A DNA stretch of 64,000 nt from Nocardia vinacea NBRC 16497 (GCF_000308835.1 NZ_BAGN01000182.1:1-64000); one strand, 5' to 3'; shown: positions 49,272 through 59,093, counted from the stretch's first letter. The notes: generated by a model not told the origin, from the sequence alone. Made by a program: numbers and translations.

Positions 49272-50180
49272 CTATTTCCGCCGCGATGTTCGGGTGGCTC
49301 CGATGGAGGCCGCCACCACGCAGATGACGCCCGCCCATTGCGCCGCGTGCATGATCTGGCCGAGGACGATCAGTCCGGCGAGTGCGGCAGCCGCGGGTTC
49401 CAGGCTCATCAGCACGCCGAAGACACGCGGTGGAATGCGCCGCAGCGCTTCGAGTTCGACGGAATACGGCAGTACCGACGACAGCATCGCGACCGCGAAA
49501 CCGGCAGCGAGGACCGAGGGCTGGAACAGTGTGGCGCCCGCGTCGGCAATGCCGACCGGGACCATGAGCACACCGCCGAAGGCCATCGCAATGGCCAATC
49601 CCCCGCCGCCGCTGGTCCGGTCACCGAGTGCGGCACTCAGCAGAATGTAGCTCGCCCACAGTGCTCCCGCGGCCAGCGCGAACAGCACACCCGACCAGCC
49701 GACATCGCCGCCCGCCTTGGTCAGCAGCAGTACGCCGCCACCGGCGAGCACGGCCCACACCGGATCGGTCCAGCGCCGCGAGCCGGCCAGCGCGACGGTG
49801 AGCGGTCCCAGGAATTCGAGGGTGACCGCCATACCGAGCGGAATCCGGTCGATGGCCTGGTAGAAGCACAGATTCATGGCGGCGAGCACGGTGCCGTAGC
49901 CGAGTACCACCGGTAGCGCCCGCCGCTCGATCCGCAGCGCGGACCGCCAGACCACCAGCAGCACCACCCCGGCGAAGAACAGTCGCAGCGTAACCGCACC
50001 CGCGGCCCCGGTGGCGGTGAACAGCTGCTTGGCCAGTGCCGCGCCGACCTGCACGCTGACGATCCCGATCAGCACCAATGCCGTCGGCGGCACCCCGCCG
50101 AGCCCGCGCGCGTGCACCGCGCGCAGGGGCGTCAGCGGCCACGCCGACTTCGGATTCCGTTCGATATCGATCGCGACCAC
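49272..50180 (-). CDS. EamA/DMT-family transporter
   Basis: 302 residues from the GTG at 50180, preceded by GGAGGG (6 nt). Ten membrane helices in two EamA repeats: LRLFFAGVVLLVVWRSA...CFYQAIDRIPLGMAVTLEFLGPLTVAL and YILLSAALGDR...VAMLSSVLPYSVELEALRRIPPRVFGVLMSLEPAAAALAGLIVLGQ. RhtA-like inner-membrane exporter of amino acids or metabolites. The longer frame to 50330 overlaps the mannosyltransferase gene and is not needed. Confidence 0.85.
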   Translation of the reverse strand: MVAIDIERNPKSAWPLTPLRAVHARGLGGVPPTALVLIGIVSVQVGAALAKQLFTATGAAGAVTLRLFFAGVVLLVVWRSALRIERRALPVVLGYGTVLAAMNLCFYQAIDRIPLGMAVTLEFLGPLTVALAGSRRWTDPVWAVLAGGGVLLLTKAGGDVGWSGVLFALAAGALWASYILLSAALGDRTSGGGGLAIAMAFGGVLMVPVGIADAGATLFQPSVLAAGFAVAMLSSVLPYSVELEALRRIPPRVFGVLMSLEPAAAALAGLIVLGQIMHAAQWAGVICVVAASIGATRTSRRK

Positions 50181-50220
50181 GCGGTGCCCTCCGTCCAAAA
50201 ACCCAGCATCCCAGAAACGG

Positions 50221-51525
50221 TCAGGCCGCCGGGCGAGGACCTGCCAGATCGACGAGATCGATATCCTTCGGCGCGGAATCGCGTTCGCCCGCTTGCGACT
50301 TCGCCCGCTTGCTGGCGACGAGATACGCAACGACCAGCAACACGCTCAACCACACGTAGGTGTTCCCCCACAGGTGTTGCCAAGGCGTCCAAGCCAATTC
50401 GCGGCGATTATCGCCCGGCAGCCAGTTCTGCGGCCCGTAGACGAATGCCGCGGTGGTGAGGACGATCGCCACATACCAGCCGATCGCCCGACCGCGCGGC
50501 AGCGTGGTCGCGTAACAAACCATCGCGAACAGCGCAGGGGCGATCATCACCCAGTGATGCGACCAGGAGATCGGTGATACCAGCAGCGTGAAGACAGCGT
50601 TGATCGACAGCGCGAGTGCGGGCACCTCGGCGGCCTGCCGCATGGCCGGGACCACCAGCGCGAGCAGCGCCGCACTCAGCACCAGCCACAGCACGGTGAA
50701 CAGCGGCTTCTCCACGCCGAATCGGGCGAGCACGGCCTGGATCGACTGGTTGGTATGGAAGGAGGAGCCGCTGAGTCCGGAGACATTGCCGAGTCCGCCG
50801 AACCAGTAGTTGACCGATTCCTTGGGCAGGATCGCGAAGCTGAGCGCGGTCGCCACCGCACCGGTAATCGCGGCTGTGACGGCGGCGCGGTAATCCCGGC
50901 GCACCAGGAAGTAGAGCACGAATGCGGCCGGTGTCAGCTTGATCGCGGCGGCAACGCCGACCAGCATGCCGCGCCGCCATTTCGGCTTCGCGGTGAGCGC
51001 ATCCGCGGCGACCAGCACCATCAGCAGCAGGTTCACCTGTCCGAAGTCCAGTGTGGAGCGGACCGGCTCCAGCAGCATGGCCAACGGTGTCGCGCAGGAG
51101 GCGGCAAGCAGTGCGAGTCGCAACGCGCCACGCTCGGGCCAGCGCCGCCGCGCGACCAGATACAGCGTGACGGCCAGCGCGAGCGTCGAGGAGATGAAGA
51201 AGGTGAAGGCCGCGGCATCCCATGGCAGCAGCGCGAACGGGCTCAGCACCAGTGCGGCGAACGGCGGGTAGATGAACGGCAGGCCGATGCCGATGGTGGT
51301 CTGCGGCAGCTGGCCGTACATATCCGCGCCGTCGCGCAGCGCCTCGATACCGAGCCGGTACACCTGCAGGTCGATGAACCCACCGGTGATCCGGTGGAAG
51401 GGCCACAGCGGCGCCATCAGGCACCAGGTGGCGAAGGCGACGAGCAGTACCGGCACCAGCCACACCGCGCGCCCGAATCGTCGGTTCACGGGCTTCGACC
51501 TATCTGGGGTGGTGACACTACTCAT
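50221..51525 (-). CDS. GT87 polyprenol-phosphate-mannose alpha-mannosyltransferase-like membrane protein
   Basis: 434 residues, about ten membrane helices, GT-C fold. Near residue 50 GGFIDLQVYRLGIEALRDGADMYG contains the catalytic-type Asp in the first extracytoplasmic loop, and PFIYPPFAALVLSPFALLPWDAA is typical of GT87 (DUF2029). Mycobacterial relatives add alpha-1,2-mannose to lipoarabinomannan or PIMs using polyprenyl-phosphate-mannose. The exact linkage here is not known. The C-terminus is cytoplasmic and charged. Confidence 0.85.
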   Translation of the reverse strand: MSSVTTPDRSKPVNRRFGRAVWLVPVLLVAFATWCLMAPLWPFHRITGGFIDLQVYRLGIEALRDGADMYGQLPQTTIGIGLPFIYPPFAALVLSPFALLPWDAAAFTFFISSTLALAVTLYLVARRRWPERGALRLALLAASCATPLAMLLEPVRSTLDFGQVNLLLMVLVAADALTAKPKWRRGMLVGVAAAIKLTPAAFVLYFLVRRDYRAAVTAAITGAVATALSFAILPKESVNYWFGGLGNVSGLSGSSFHTNQSIQAVLARFGVEKPLFTVLWLVLSAALLALVVPAMRQAAEVPALALSINAVFTLLVSPISWSHHWVMIAPALFAMVCYATTLPRGRAIGWYVAIVLTTAAFVYGPQNWLPGDNRRELAWTPWQHLWGNTYVWLSVLLVVAYLVASKRAKSQAGERDSAPKDIDLVDLAGPRPAA

Positions 51526-51590
51526 CCGCGGCGACTATACCGACCCGCACGAACGCAGCCGAATCCGCGTTGTTGCTCATGGCACAACGC

Positions 51591-51986
51591 TCAGGACGCC
51601 CCGAACAAGCCCAGCAGATCGTTCTTGCCGAACATGGCGGCCGCGGCCCGCGCGGACGGCGTCCCGGCGTCCGGATCCGCACCCGCGGCGAGCAGGGCGC
51701 GCAGGATCTCGGTCTCGCCCTTGAAGACCGCACCGGCCAACGGGGTCTGCCCCTTGTCATTGGCTCGATTCGGGTCGGCATCGCGCGCGAGCAGCACCTG
51801 CACGGCGTCCTGATGACCGTGGTAGGCGGCCAGCATGAGCAGCGTGTCGCCGTTGTCGTTGGTGAGGTTGACCGGGACTCCGGCATCGAGGTACGCCGTG
51901 AGCCGCTCGGCATCGCCGTGCCGAGCCAGATCGAAGATCTTGGTGGCGAGTTCGATCAGGTCCGGGTCCGTCTCGTCATTGCCCAT
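51591..51986 (-). CDS. ankyrin-repeat protein
   Basis: 131 residues with about three ankyrin repeats: FDLARHGDAERLTAYLDAGVPVNLTNDNGDTLLMLAAYHGHQDAVQVLLARDADPNRANDKGQTPLAGAVFKGETEILRALLAAGADPDAG. Cytoplasmic, probably a protein-protein interaction module. Partner unknown; it lies between the mannosyltransferase gene and a small membrane-protein gene that diverges from it. Confidence 0.88.
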   Translation of the reverse strand: MGNDETDPDLIELATKIFDLARHGDAERLTAYLDAGVPVNLTNDNGDTLLMLAAYHGHQDAVQVLLARDADPNRANDKGQTPLAGAVFKGETEILRALLAAGADPDAGTPSARAAAAMFGKNDLLGLFGAS

Positions 51987-52097
51987 CTGCCAGTACTACC
52001 ACTCGCGATGCGCCGGAGACGGCAGTTGTCACGGAATGATTCGGCCTGTCGCGGTCGATAACAGTTTCATAACTCGGCGATCGGGTAACCCGTGAAC

Positions 52098-52295
52098 ATG
52101 ACAGTGACGCACAAGCGATTTCACCGCCCCGCCGGTGTCGATCGCGGAACCGTGTTGCTGGCCTCGGCAACCTGCCTGATTTTCGTGGCCGGCATCGCCA
52201 CCATCACCCGTTCCTTCCCGACCAGCGCGGCGGCCGCCGGATGCATCGCGGCCGGACTTGCCGTGACACTCGGCATCCTCCCGCACAGTCGTTAG
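52098..52295 (+). CDS. possible small membrane protein
   Basis: 65 residues starting MTVTHKRFHRPAGVDRG with two hydrophobic segments (TVLLASATCLIFVAGIATI and AAAAGCIAAGLAVTLGIL). No clear ribosome site. It ends 50 bp before the AfsR-like gene. Codon use is normal, so it may be real. Confidence 0.4.
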   Translation: MTVTHKRFHRPAGVDRGTVLLASATCLIFVAGIATITRSFPTSAAAAGCIAAGLAVTLGILPHSR

Positions 52296-52345
52296 CCGAT
52301 CACCAGAACCTCGACTCCACTACTCGATACGGCAGGCTTACTGCC

Positions 52346-55300
52346 GTGCGTGTACTGCTGCTCGGCCCTTTCGAGGTCCGCGATGACGAGGACCGACCAC
52401 TCCGGATCGCCGGGGTCAAGGTGCGCGCATTGCTGGCCCGGCTCGCTATGGAACCCGGCCGAGTCGTGCCCGCCGATGCGCTCGCCGATGCGATCTGGGA
52501 CGGACGCCCGCCGGATAACGGCACGAATGCGTTGCAGGCCTTGGTGTCTCGAGTCCGGCGCGCGGTGGGCACGGCGCGGGTCGAGGGACTCGCGCCCGGT
52601 TATCGGCTGGTCATCGATCCGGTCGATGTGGATGTCGTCCGGTTCGAGCGTCTGGCCGCGGCCGGGCGGGAATCGGATGATCTGGCCGCGCTGCGCGAGG
52701 CCGAGTCCCTGTGGCGGGGTCCGGCGCTGACCGAACTGCTGGAGCTGCGGTTCGCGGCCGATGCGGCGGTGCGGTTGGACGAGTTGCGGCTCGGCGCGGC
52801 CGAACACCGGCTCGGGCTGGAGGTCGCCGTGGGCAATGATGTCCTCGACGAAGTGCGCGCGCTGGCCGAGGCGCATCCGCTGACCGAGCGCATCCAGGCT
52901 CTGTTGATTCGTGCGCTGTATGCGGCGGGTCGGCAGGTCGACGCATTGGCCGCCTTCGAACGCACCCGGGATCGGCTCGGCGACGAACTCGGCATCGATC
53001 CGTCCTCCGAACTGAGCGAACTGCACCTGTCGATTCTGCGGCAGGAATCCGCGGCGCCGCGCCGACGCACCAACCTGCGCGCGCAGGTCACGAGTTTCGT
53101 TGGGCGCGAAGATGATGTGGCCGATCTGACAGCGCGACTCGCGGCAGCCCGGCTGATCACCATTGTCGGACCGGGTGGTGCAGGTAAGACTCGACTCGCC
53201 GTCGAGGTGGGCGAGCGGGTTTCCGGTGGCGTCTGGCTGGTCGAACTCGCCGCGGTGCGCGATCCGGAACAGGTTGCGTCTGCGGTGCTCACCACGATCG
53301 GTGTGCGAGAGGTCGGGGTGCTGGAGCCGTCGGCGGGTGATCCCGTCGACCGGTTGGCGGAATTCCTTGCGCAGCAACATGTCCTACTGATTTTGGACAA
53401 TTGCGAACATCTCGTCGATGCGGTCGCCGAGCTCGTCGACCGGCTGCTCGGTGCGTGTCCGGAGCTACGGGTGCTGGCGACCAGCCGGGAATCACTCGCG
53501 GTCGATGGCGAACACATTCACCAGATACACCCGCTGTCGTGGCCCGATGATGCGGCCGTGGCCGAAAGCTATTCGGCGGTGCGGCTTTTCGTGGAACGAG
53601 CGCGAGCGGTCCGTCCGGATTTCGCGCTCGACGCCGGTACCGCCCTCGCCGTGGTCGAGATCTGCCGACGGCTGGACGGTTTGCCGCTGGCCATCGAATT
53701 GGCGGCGGCGCGGCTGCGGGCACTATCGGTCGGCCAGATCGCGGCGAAGCTCGATGATCGGTTCACGCTGCTCGGTCGCGGCAGCCGGACGGCGCAGGCC
53801 AGACATCGGACACTGCGCGCGGTCATCGAATGGAGTTGGGCACCGCTGTCGGAGCCCGAACGTGAACTTGTCATGTGGCTGGCGGTCTTTCCGGCCGGTG
53901 CGACCCTCGATGCCGTCGACGATCTCGAGTTGCTCACCGGGTTGGTGGACAAGTCGTTGGTCGAACGCGGCGGCGAGCGGTATCGGATGCTCGAGACGAT
54001 CCGGTCGTATGCGTTGGAACGGCTGGCGGAGTCCGGCCGGGAGGCGGTGGTTCGGGGCAGGCAGGCGCAGTACATGCTGCGGCTCGCCGAATCGGCGGAG
54101 GCCGAACTGCGGTCCGCCGCGCAGCTCGACGCGCTCGCTCGACTCGATGTCGAGCGCGACAATATCGCCGCCGCATTGCGATTCGCGGTCGACACCGATG
54201 CTGTCGATTTGGGCATTCGGCTGATCGCCGCGATGTTCTGGTACTGGACGTTGCGCGGGATCCACAGCGAACGGCTGCACTGGATGCGGGCGGTGTCGGA
54301 GCTTCGGGGCGAGGTGCCGGACGAGCTGCGGGCATTGCGCGGTGTGCTCGATGGGTTGTCGAGATATGAGGGCGGGGCGATCGATGACGGGATGCGGGCG
54401 GTGGCCTCCGGTCTCGAAATCGCAAGGAGCTCGGGTTTACCCAGTGGACCGGCTCGTACGGTGTTGCTGGTAGCGCCCGCATTCCTCGAGGGGCGGGGCC
54501 TTTCGGCTTCATGGCAAGGGCTCGTCGGATGGGAGCGGGGTATTGCGCTCTTACTCGATGGTACGAGCATCGACCAATTGGTCAGCGCGAAAAAGGAATT
54601 CGAGTCGGCGGGCGAACGTTTCGGTCTGTCGACGACGCTTCAGTCGATCGCGGACGACCAGATGCGCCGTGGTGATCTGCCCGAGGCGATCACTTCGCTC
54701 ACCCGTGCCACTACGGCCTTCGAAGAGCTCGGCAATGCGGGTGATGCCGCGGCCGTCTGTGCCGAATCGGCCATTGCACTGGCTCGACTCGGCGAACTCG
54801 ACCGTGCCGAAGTTGCGCTGGCCCGGGCCGGACAACACGTCGAGGCGGCCGGAGAGCCGGGCACCGCGACATATGTGCGGCTTGCGCGTGCGGAGTATCT
54901 GCTGCGTCGCGGGGATCGGAAAGCGGCACTGCGTGAACTCGAGCGGGCCGAAACCGGTCTCGCGAACACTGCCTTCGGTACTCGAATTCGGGCTCGGAGT
55001 GCCGGTTTTCGAGCGCTCATCGCAATTCTCGACGACGATCCGGTGCGGGCTCGGCGAGTCCTCGATACGGCGACCAGGGGGCTGATCATCGGTCGAAACG
55101 GATCGATGACCACTGCGAGCGGGGCACAACCATACGACTTGGCGATGTTCGCGCACTTGTATGCCGCGTTGGCAATGCGCGACGGCAACGCAACCGCCGC
55201 GGCCCACTTACTCGGTGCGGCGGCCGCCATGCTCGGCACCGAGGATCGGCGTGGGTACGACAATCTCATCGCACCGGCAGACCGAGCCCGCGAAGCACTC

Positions 55301-55390
55301 GGTGCTGAAGCCTTCACCACTGCCTACGAGAGCACAGCGGGCCTGCGACCCACCGCCGCAATCGAATTCCTGCGGTCACAGGCGACATGA
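52346..55390 (+). CDS. AfsR/SARP-type regulator: OmpR-like DNA-binding, BTAD, NB-ARC and TPR-like domains
   Basis: 1014 residues from the GTG at 52346 (VRVLLLGPFEVRDDEDRPL). Domain order: winged HTH (residues 1-90, VPADALADAIWDGRPPDNGTNALQALVSRVRRAVG), bacterial transcriptional activation domain (95-240), NTPase with Walker A IVGPGGAGKTRLAVEVG near 272 and Walker B LLILDNCEHL near 348, then sensor segments (LATSRESLAVDGE, GLPLAIELAAARL) and a long TPR-like C-terminus. Large AfsR-like activators control secondary metabolism or stress genes. No biosynthetic cluster is adjacent. The ORF reading from 52241 adds unsupported residues. Confidence 0.85.
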   Translation: MRVLLLGPFEVRDDEDRPLRIAGVKVRALLARLAMEPGRVVPADALADAIWDGRPPDNGTNALQALVSRVRRAVGTARVEGLAPGYRLVIDPVDVDVVRFERLAAAGRESDDLAALREAESLWRGPALTELLELRFAADAAVRLDELRLGAAEHRLGLEVAVGNDVLDEVRALAEAHPLTERIQALLIRALYAAGRQVDALAAFERTRDRLGDELGIDPSSELSELHLSILRQESAAPRRRTNLRAQVTSFVGREDDVADLTARLAAARLITIVGPGGAGKTRLAVEVGERVSGGVWLVELAAVRDPEQVASAVLTTIGVREVGVLEPSAGDPVDRLAEFLAQQHVLLILDNCEHLVDAVAELVDRLLGACPELRVLATSRESLAVDGEHIHQIHPLSWPDDAAVAESYSAVRLFVERARAVRPDFALDAGTALAVVEICRRLDGLPLAIELAAARLRALSVGQIAAKLDDRFTLLGRGSRTAQARHRTLRAVIEWSWAPLSEPERELVMWLAVFPAGATLDAVDDLELLTGLVDKSLVERGGERYRMLETIRSYALERLAESGREAVVRGRQAQYMLRLAESAEAELRSAAQLDALARLDVERDNIAAALRFAVDTDAVDLGIRLIAAMFWYWTLRGIHSERLHWMRAVSELRGEVPDELRALRGVLDGLSRYEGGAIDDGMRAVASGLEIARSSGLPSGPARTVLLVAPAFLEGRGLSASWQGLVGWERGIALLLDGTSIDQLVSAKKEFESAGERFGLSTTLQSIADDQMRRGDLPEAITSLTRATTAFEELGNAGDAAAVCAESAIALARLGELDRAEVALARAGQHVEAAGEPGTATYVRLARAEYLLRRGDRKAALRELERAETGLANTAFGTRIRARSAGFRALIAILDDDPVRARRVLDTATRGLIIGRNGSMTTASGAQPYDLAMFAHLYAALAMRDGNATAAAHLLGAAAAMLGTEDRRGYDNLIAPADRAREALGAEAFTTAYESTAGLRPTAAIEFLRSQAT

Positions 55391-55457
55391 ACGCCGATTC
55401 TCTTGTCATGCGAAGGGCGCGCAGCTACTGCTCGTCGAGCCCCAGGGTGAAACTGAG

Positions 55458-56321
55458 TCAGTTATCGGAATCCACTGGTATGGAAGCGGATTCGGGGACC
55501 GCACCCGCGACGATCATGCCGAGCAACGCGAGTGCGCGCTCATCGGCCGAATCCTGCTCGGCGTGATAGGCGATGAGGATCTGGCCAGGAGCTCCGTTGA
55601 CGGCGAACGTTTCGTAGGACAGCGTGAGGTCGCCGACCAGCGGGTTGCGAAAATGTTTGACGCCCGCGGTTTTCGCGCGCACGTCATGACGGGCCCACAG
55701 CCGCCGGAAATCCTCGCTCTTCAGCGTCAATTCGCCGACCAGTTCGGTCAGGCGCGGATCGTCGAGGTCGGTGCCCGCGGTGGCACGCAGGCTGGCGACG
55801 GTATCCGCGGCAATGCTCGGCCAGTCGGCATAACACGCACGCGCCTGCGGGTCCAGAAAGATCGCCCGCACCATATTGACGCCCTCGGCCGAACAGGAGT
55901 TGACCGCGGTGGCCAGTGGATTCGCCGCGAGCACATCCATATGCCGACCGAGTACCAATGCGGGCGTATTCGGCCAGGAATCCATCAGGCGCAACAGCCC
56001 GGGGGCGACCCGCTCGGGCCGTCGCGTTGCCCGCTTGCGCCGGGCCGTCGGCCGCGCCAACTCGCGCAGGTGCGCGACCCCTTCCTCGTCCAACGCGAAT
56101 ACCCGGGCCAACGCCTCGACGACCTGCTCGGACGGATGCTTATCCCGTCCCTGCTCCAGCCGCACGTAGTAGTCCGCGCTCATGCCCGCGAGCATGGCCA
56201 CTTCCTCGCGGCGCAGTCCGGCCACCCGCCGCTGGCCACCACCCGGAATACCGAACTCCTCCGGACGCACCAGTTCGCGGCGGGCGCGGAGGAACACGCC
56301 CAATCGGTTCTCGGAGTCCAT
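55458..56321 (-). CDS. XRE-family regulator with MmyB-like ligand-binding domain
   Basis: 287 residues. HTH: LGVFLRARRELVRPEEFGIPGGGQRRVAGLRREEVAMLAGMSADYYVRLEQGRDKHPSEQVVEALARVFAL. The C-terminal PAS-like MmyB domain begins with SWPNTPALVLGRHMDVLAANPLATAV and includes AIFLDPQARACYADWPSIAADTVASLR. This group binds fatty-acid-type ligands in known members. It is divergent from the SDR gene at 56424, which is a likely target. Confidence 0.85.
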   Translation of the reverse strand: MDSENRLGVFLRARRELVRPEEFGIPGGGQRRVAGLRREEVAMLAGMSADYYVRLEQGRDKHPSEQVVEALARVFALDEEGVAHLRELARPTARRKRATRRPERVAPGLLRLMDSWPNTPALVLGRHMDVLAANPLATAVNSCSAEGVNMVRAIFLDPQARACYADWPSIAADTVASLRATAGTDLDDPRLTELVGELTLKSEDFRRLWARHDVRAKTAGVKHFRNPLVGDLTLSYETFAVNGAPGQILIAYHAEQDSADERALALLGMIVAGAVPESASIPVDSDN

Positions 56322-56423
56322 GTACCCGAGGGTAGGACAACCGGGCCTGGCCTGGGTGGCCCCGCTACTACCAGGAAGTCCGCAGCCTGGCGGGTGACGA
56401 TCTCGGATACGAACGTGGTGCTC

Positions 56424-57173
56424 ATGACAAACAACCTCGAAGGCCGCACCGCGGTAGTCACCGGCGCATCAAGTGGCATCGGCGCGGCCACCGCCCGACA
56501 GCTCGCACACAACGGCGCCCGCGTCGCCCTGCTCGGCCGTCGCAAGGATCGGATCGAAGAACTGGCGGCCGAGATCGGCGGATCGACCCTCGCGGTGGTC
56601 GCCGATGTGGCCGATCGGCAATCAATGCGCGATGCCGCCGCGACCGTGCGCGCGGCATTCGGCCGGGTCGACCTGGTGGTCGCGAATGCGGGCGTCATGC
56701 TCGCCGCGCCGTTCGAAGCCGCGGACACCGACGAATGGGATCAGATGGTGGGTACCAATATCAACGGATTGCTCTACACCGGAAGAGCTTTCATCGATGA
56801 CCTGCTCGCCGCGGCACGCGATGGCCGCCGCGCGGATCTGGTGCATGTCGGCTCGATCGGCGGGCATACCGTCTTTCCCAACTACGGCGTCTACACCGCG
56901 ACGAAGGCCGCGGTTGCCCATCTCACCCGCAATCTGCGCGCGGAACTCGGCCCGCGCGGGGTCCGGGTGAAGAACATCGAACCCGGATTCGTCGAAACCG
57001 AACTCGGTGCGGGGATGCGCGATGAAGATCAGCGGGCCGGGCTCACCCAGTGGCGCAGCGAACTCGAAATCCTGCGTTCCGACGATATCGCCGATGCGAT
57101 CGCCTACGCCGTCGCCGCACCGTCGCGGGTCAATGTGGCCGAGCTCATCGTCGTACCGACCCAGCAGGGCTGA
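56424..57173 (+). CDS. short-chain dehydrogenase/reductase
   Basis: 249 residues from the ATG at 56424. Cofactor loop TAVVTGASSGIGAATARQLA (TGxxxGxG), LVVANAGV (NAG), and catalytic Ser in HVGSIGGHTVFPNYGVYTATKAAV with Tyr-x3-Lys (Y-T-A-T-K). Closest in look to YdfG/clavaldehyde-type SDRs, NADP-preferring (GRRKDR after strand 2). Divergent from the XRE/MmyB regulator. Confidence 0.88.
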   Translation: MTNNLEGRTAVVTGASSGIGAATARQLAHNGARVALLGRRKDRIEELAAEIGGSTLAVVADVADRQSMRDAAATVRAAFGRVDLVVANAGVMLAAPFEAADTDEWDQMVGTNINGLLYTGRAFIDDLLAAARDGRRADLVHVGSIGGHTVFPNYGVYTATKAAVAHLTRNLRAELGPRGVRVKNIEPGFVETELGAGMRDEDQRAGLTQWRSELEILRSDDIADAIAYAVAAPSRVNVAELIVVPTQQG

Positions 57174-57227
57174 AACCGACGCGGCGGACGTCCCTCCGGA
57201 CGTCCGCCCGCTCCGTCAGAAGCGCGT

Positions 57228-58127
57228 TTATGACAGCGCCGTCCATCCGTCCCACACCCGTGGGCCGATATCGCCGCGCACACATGCCAGGCGAAGATCC
57301 GCCTGCTCCTGGTACTCCGAATTCGCGGCGGCCGCCTGTGCGGCCATGGTGGCCATCCGGAACTCCCGGATATCGCGCAGCAGGTAGAAGCCGTCCCAGC
57401 GCATCACGTCACAGCCGTAGGCCTGGCAGTACTCGCCATACTGTGCATCGGTGATCCAGCCGAACGACGCGCATTCGATCGCCGCATGCACCAGATCCCA
57501 TTCCGGCGGGCCGATCGATACCAGTCCGGTATCGAGCAGGATCACGCTGTCGTCCTCCGCGACCACCACATTGCCGCTCCACGCGGCGCCGTGGATGACA
57601 GACCACGGCCGTCCGTTCGGCAGCGCGGCCCAGCGCCCTCGAAGTTCCGCCAAATGCCTACGCAGCCAGGATCTGTCGTCCGCGCTCATGGTGTGCGCCG
57701 CGTCGATGCGTTCATCGAGTCCGACGAAGGGGGCCACCTGTCCGATTTCCATATCGGTCGGCGGCGCCAGCCCGTGCAGCCGCGTCAGCGCCGCAGCCAC
57801 CTCCGCGGGTGTGCCGGCGCGGTGCTGCGGCAACTCGTGCCAGAAGGTCACCGCGCGACCGTCCACCACCACCGGCTGCGGAAGATCGGAAACCACCTGT
57901 GCCGCCGGAATTCCGGCGGACTCCAGCCATCGAGCGACATCGACCGCACGCTTGGCGGCGCCCTCCTGTCCCGGTGCGCCGATCCGCGCTATCACACCTC
58001 CGGGCAGCCGGTAGTCGATCTCGTCGGTCACTCGAAGTAGTTGGGCCCCTATGGCATTGACGCCCGCGTCCGCGCAGGCGACCCGCAGCATCGACCACGT
58101 CTCGTTACCAAGGCGCATCGCGGTCAT
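57228..58127 (-). CDS. APH-family phosphotransferase with altered Brenner motif
   Basis: 299 residues starting MTAMRLGNETW. The kinase-like fold resembles aminoglycoside/choline phosphotransferases: a small lobe with YRLPGGVIARIG, then the catalytic region SVIHGAAWSGNVVVAEDD near residue 195. The usual HGDxxxxN motif reads HGAAWSGN, so the catalytic Asp is Ala. The following metal motif LLDTGLVSIGPPEWDL is present, with Asp. If the base is truly lost, the enzyme is inactive as a kinase or uses another residue. No strong ribosome site; the start is by length. Confidence 0.75.
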   Translation of the reverse strand: MTAMRLGNETWSMLRVACADAGVNAIGAQLLRVTDEIDYRLPGGVIARIGAPGQEGAAKRAVDVARWLESAGIPAAQVVSDLPQPVVVDGRAVTFWHELPQHRAGTPAEVAAALTRLHGLAPPTDMEIGQVAPFVGLDERIDAAHTMSADDRSWLRRHLAELRGRWAALPNGRPWSVIHGAAWSGNVVVAEDDSVILLDTGLVSIGPPEWDLVHAAIECASFGWITDAQYGEYCQAYGCDVMRWDGFYLLRDIREFRMATMAAQAAAANSEYQEQADLRLACVRGDIGPRVWDGWTALS

Positions 58128-58244
58128 TTGCCCATGGTAACGGTTCGATCTGACGAATTGCATTGATTCACAACCAATCTGACTTGCCATGCCCGGCAAC
58201 CTGGTCGTTTGGATCGGCTCGAGTCTGCTCGAGGTCCACGCCTG

Positions 58245-58685
58245 GGTGTACGGGGCCAGAGTCTTCGCATACGAGCCGAAGATCTTACGGCCGTGGACAT
58301 CACGTCCGTCGCGGACGCGATCGGCCTGGAAGAAACCCGGATCAGCCCGGAGTCGTCACTGATCGACGAACTCGGCGCTGAGTCGATCGACCTATTGGAT
58401 ATGTGGTTTCGCATCCACCGGGCTCCGGTGTGGAGATCTCCGGCGCCGATGTCGCCGCGCTCTTGCGAGGTGATATTCCGGACGACGAATTCGCCGAGCG
58501 AGGTGGGGTTGGCCCATCTCGAGCGAGTACTACCGCGGTTCCGTCGCGATTCACTGGCCGACCCACTGCGAAATGATCAGGTGCACAGTCTGATAACCGT
58601 AGGCAATCTGATCGATCTGGTGCATTCGCTGGCGGCGCAGCACAGAACCGAGGCTACGCCGCCGGAGGTGGAAACAGAACCCTGA
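58245..58685 (+). pseudogene. acyl-carrier-protein-like gene with two compensating frameshifts
   Basis: An ACP core is readable: VDITSVADAIGLEETRISPESSLIDELGAESIDLLDMWFRI, with the phosphopantetheine Ser in GAESIDL. After about 58427 the coding continues in another frame (GVEISGADVAALLRGDIPDDEFAERG), and near 58505 it returns to the first (GLAHLERVLPRFRRDSLADPLRNDQVHSL...). The two shifts cancel, so the end of the gene is in the original frame. The N-terminal helix is short, and no start with a ribosome site was found. No acyltransferase or synthase gene is nearby. Either a decayed gene or two sequencing indels. Confidence 0.55.
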
Positions 58686-58700
58686 TCGCGCGGATTCAGG

Positions 58701-59093
58701 CTATTGGGGTCCCCGGACCGCGCCGAGATCCTGGCACTCGCACTGGGCATCCGGACCGATCGTGAACGAGACGCTGCGACCGCGGGCGTCCAACCTGCCA
58801 TCACCCCAACTCGCGCTGCAGTAGGCGTCGACCTCGATGGCGTACTCGCCGTCGGCCAGATCAGCTGGTAGCTGCACCATTGCCGACGGCCGCCGGTCCA
58901 CGAGATCCAGGTACATCCGCTGCGGATCGCCGCCGAGTGCCACCAGGAAGATCCGCGCGTACTCGAACTTCTTGCGGGCAGCCGATGCGTTGGCGGCCGA
59001 CCATGTGACGCCGAGCGATCGGCGCGCGGTATCGGTGAACTCGACGGCGACTCGCAATGTCGCCTCGCCCTCCAGCCCGGCCTGGTACCGCAC
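58701..59093 (-). CDS. hypothetical protein
   Basis: 130 residues. It reads like a beta-rich binding domain: RVAVEFTDTARRSLGVTWSAANASAARKKFEYARIFLVALGGDP, VQLPADLADGEYAIEVDAYCSASWGDG and RSVSFTIGPDAQCECQDLG. No signal peptide or known motif. Codon use is normal. Function unknown. Confidence 0.5.
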   Translation of the reverse strand: MRYQAGLEGEATLRVAVEFTDTARRSLGVTWSAANASAARKKFEYARIFLVALGGDPQRMYLDLVDRRPSAMVQLPADLADGEYAIEVDAYCSASWGDGRLDARGRSVSFTIGPDAQCECQDLGAVRGPQ

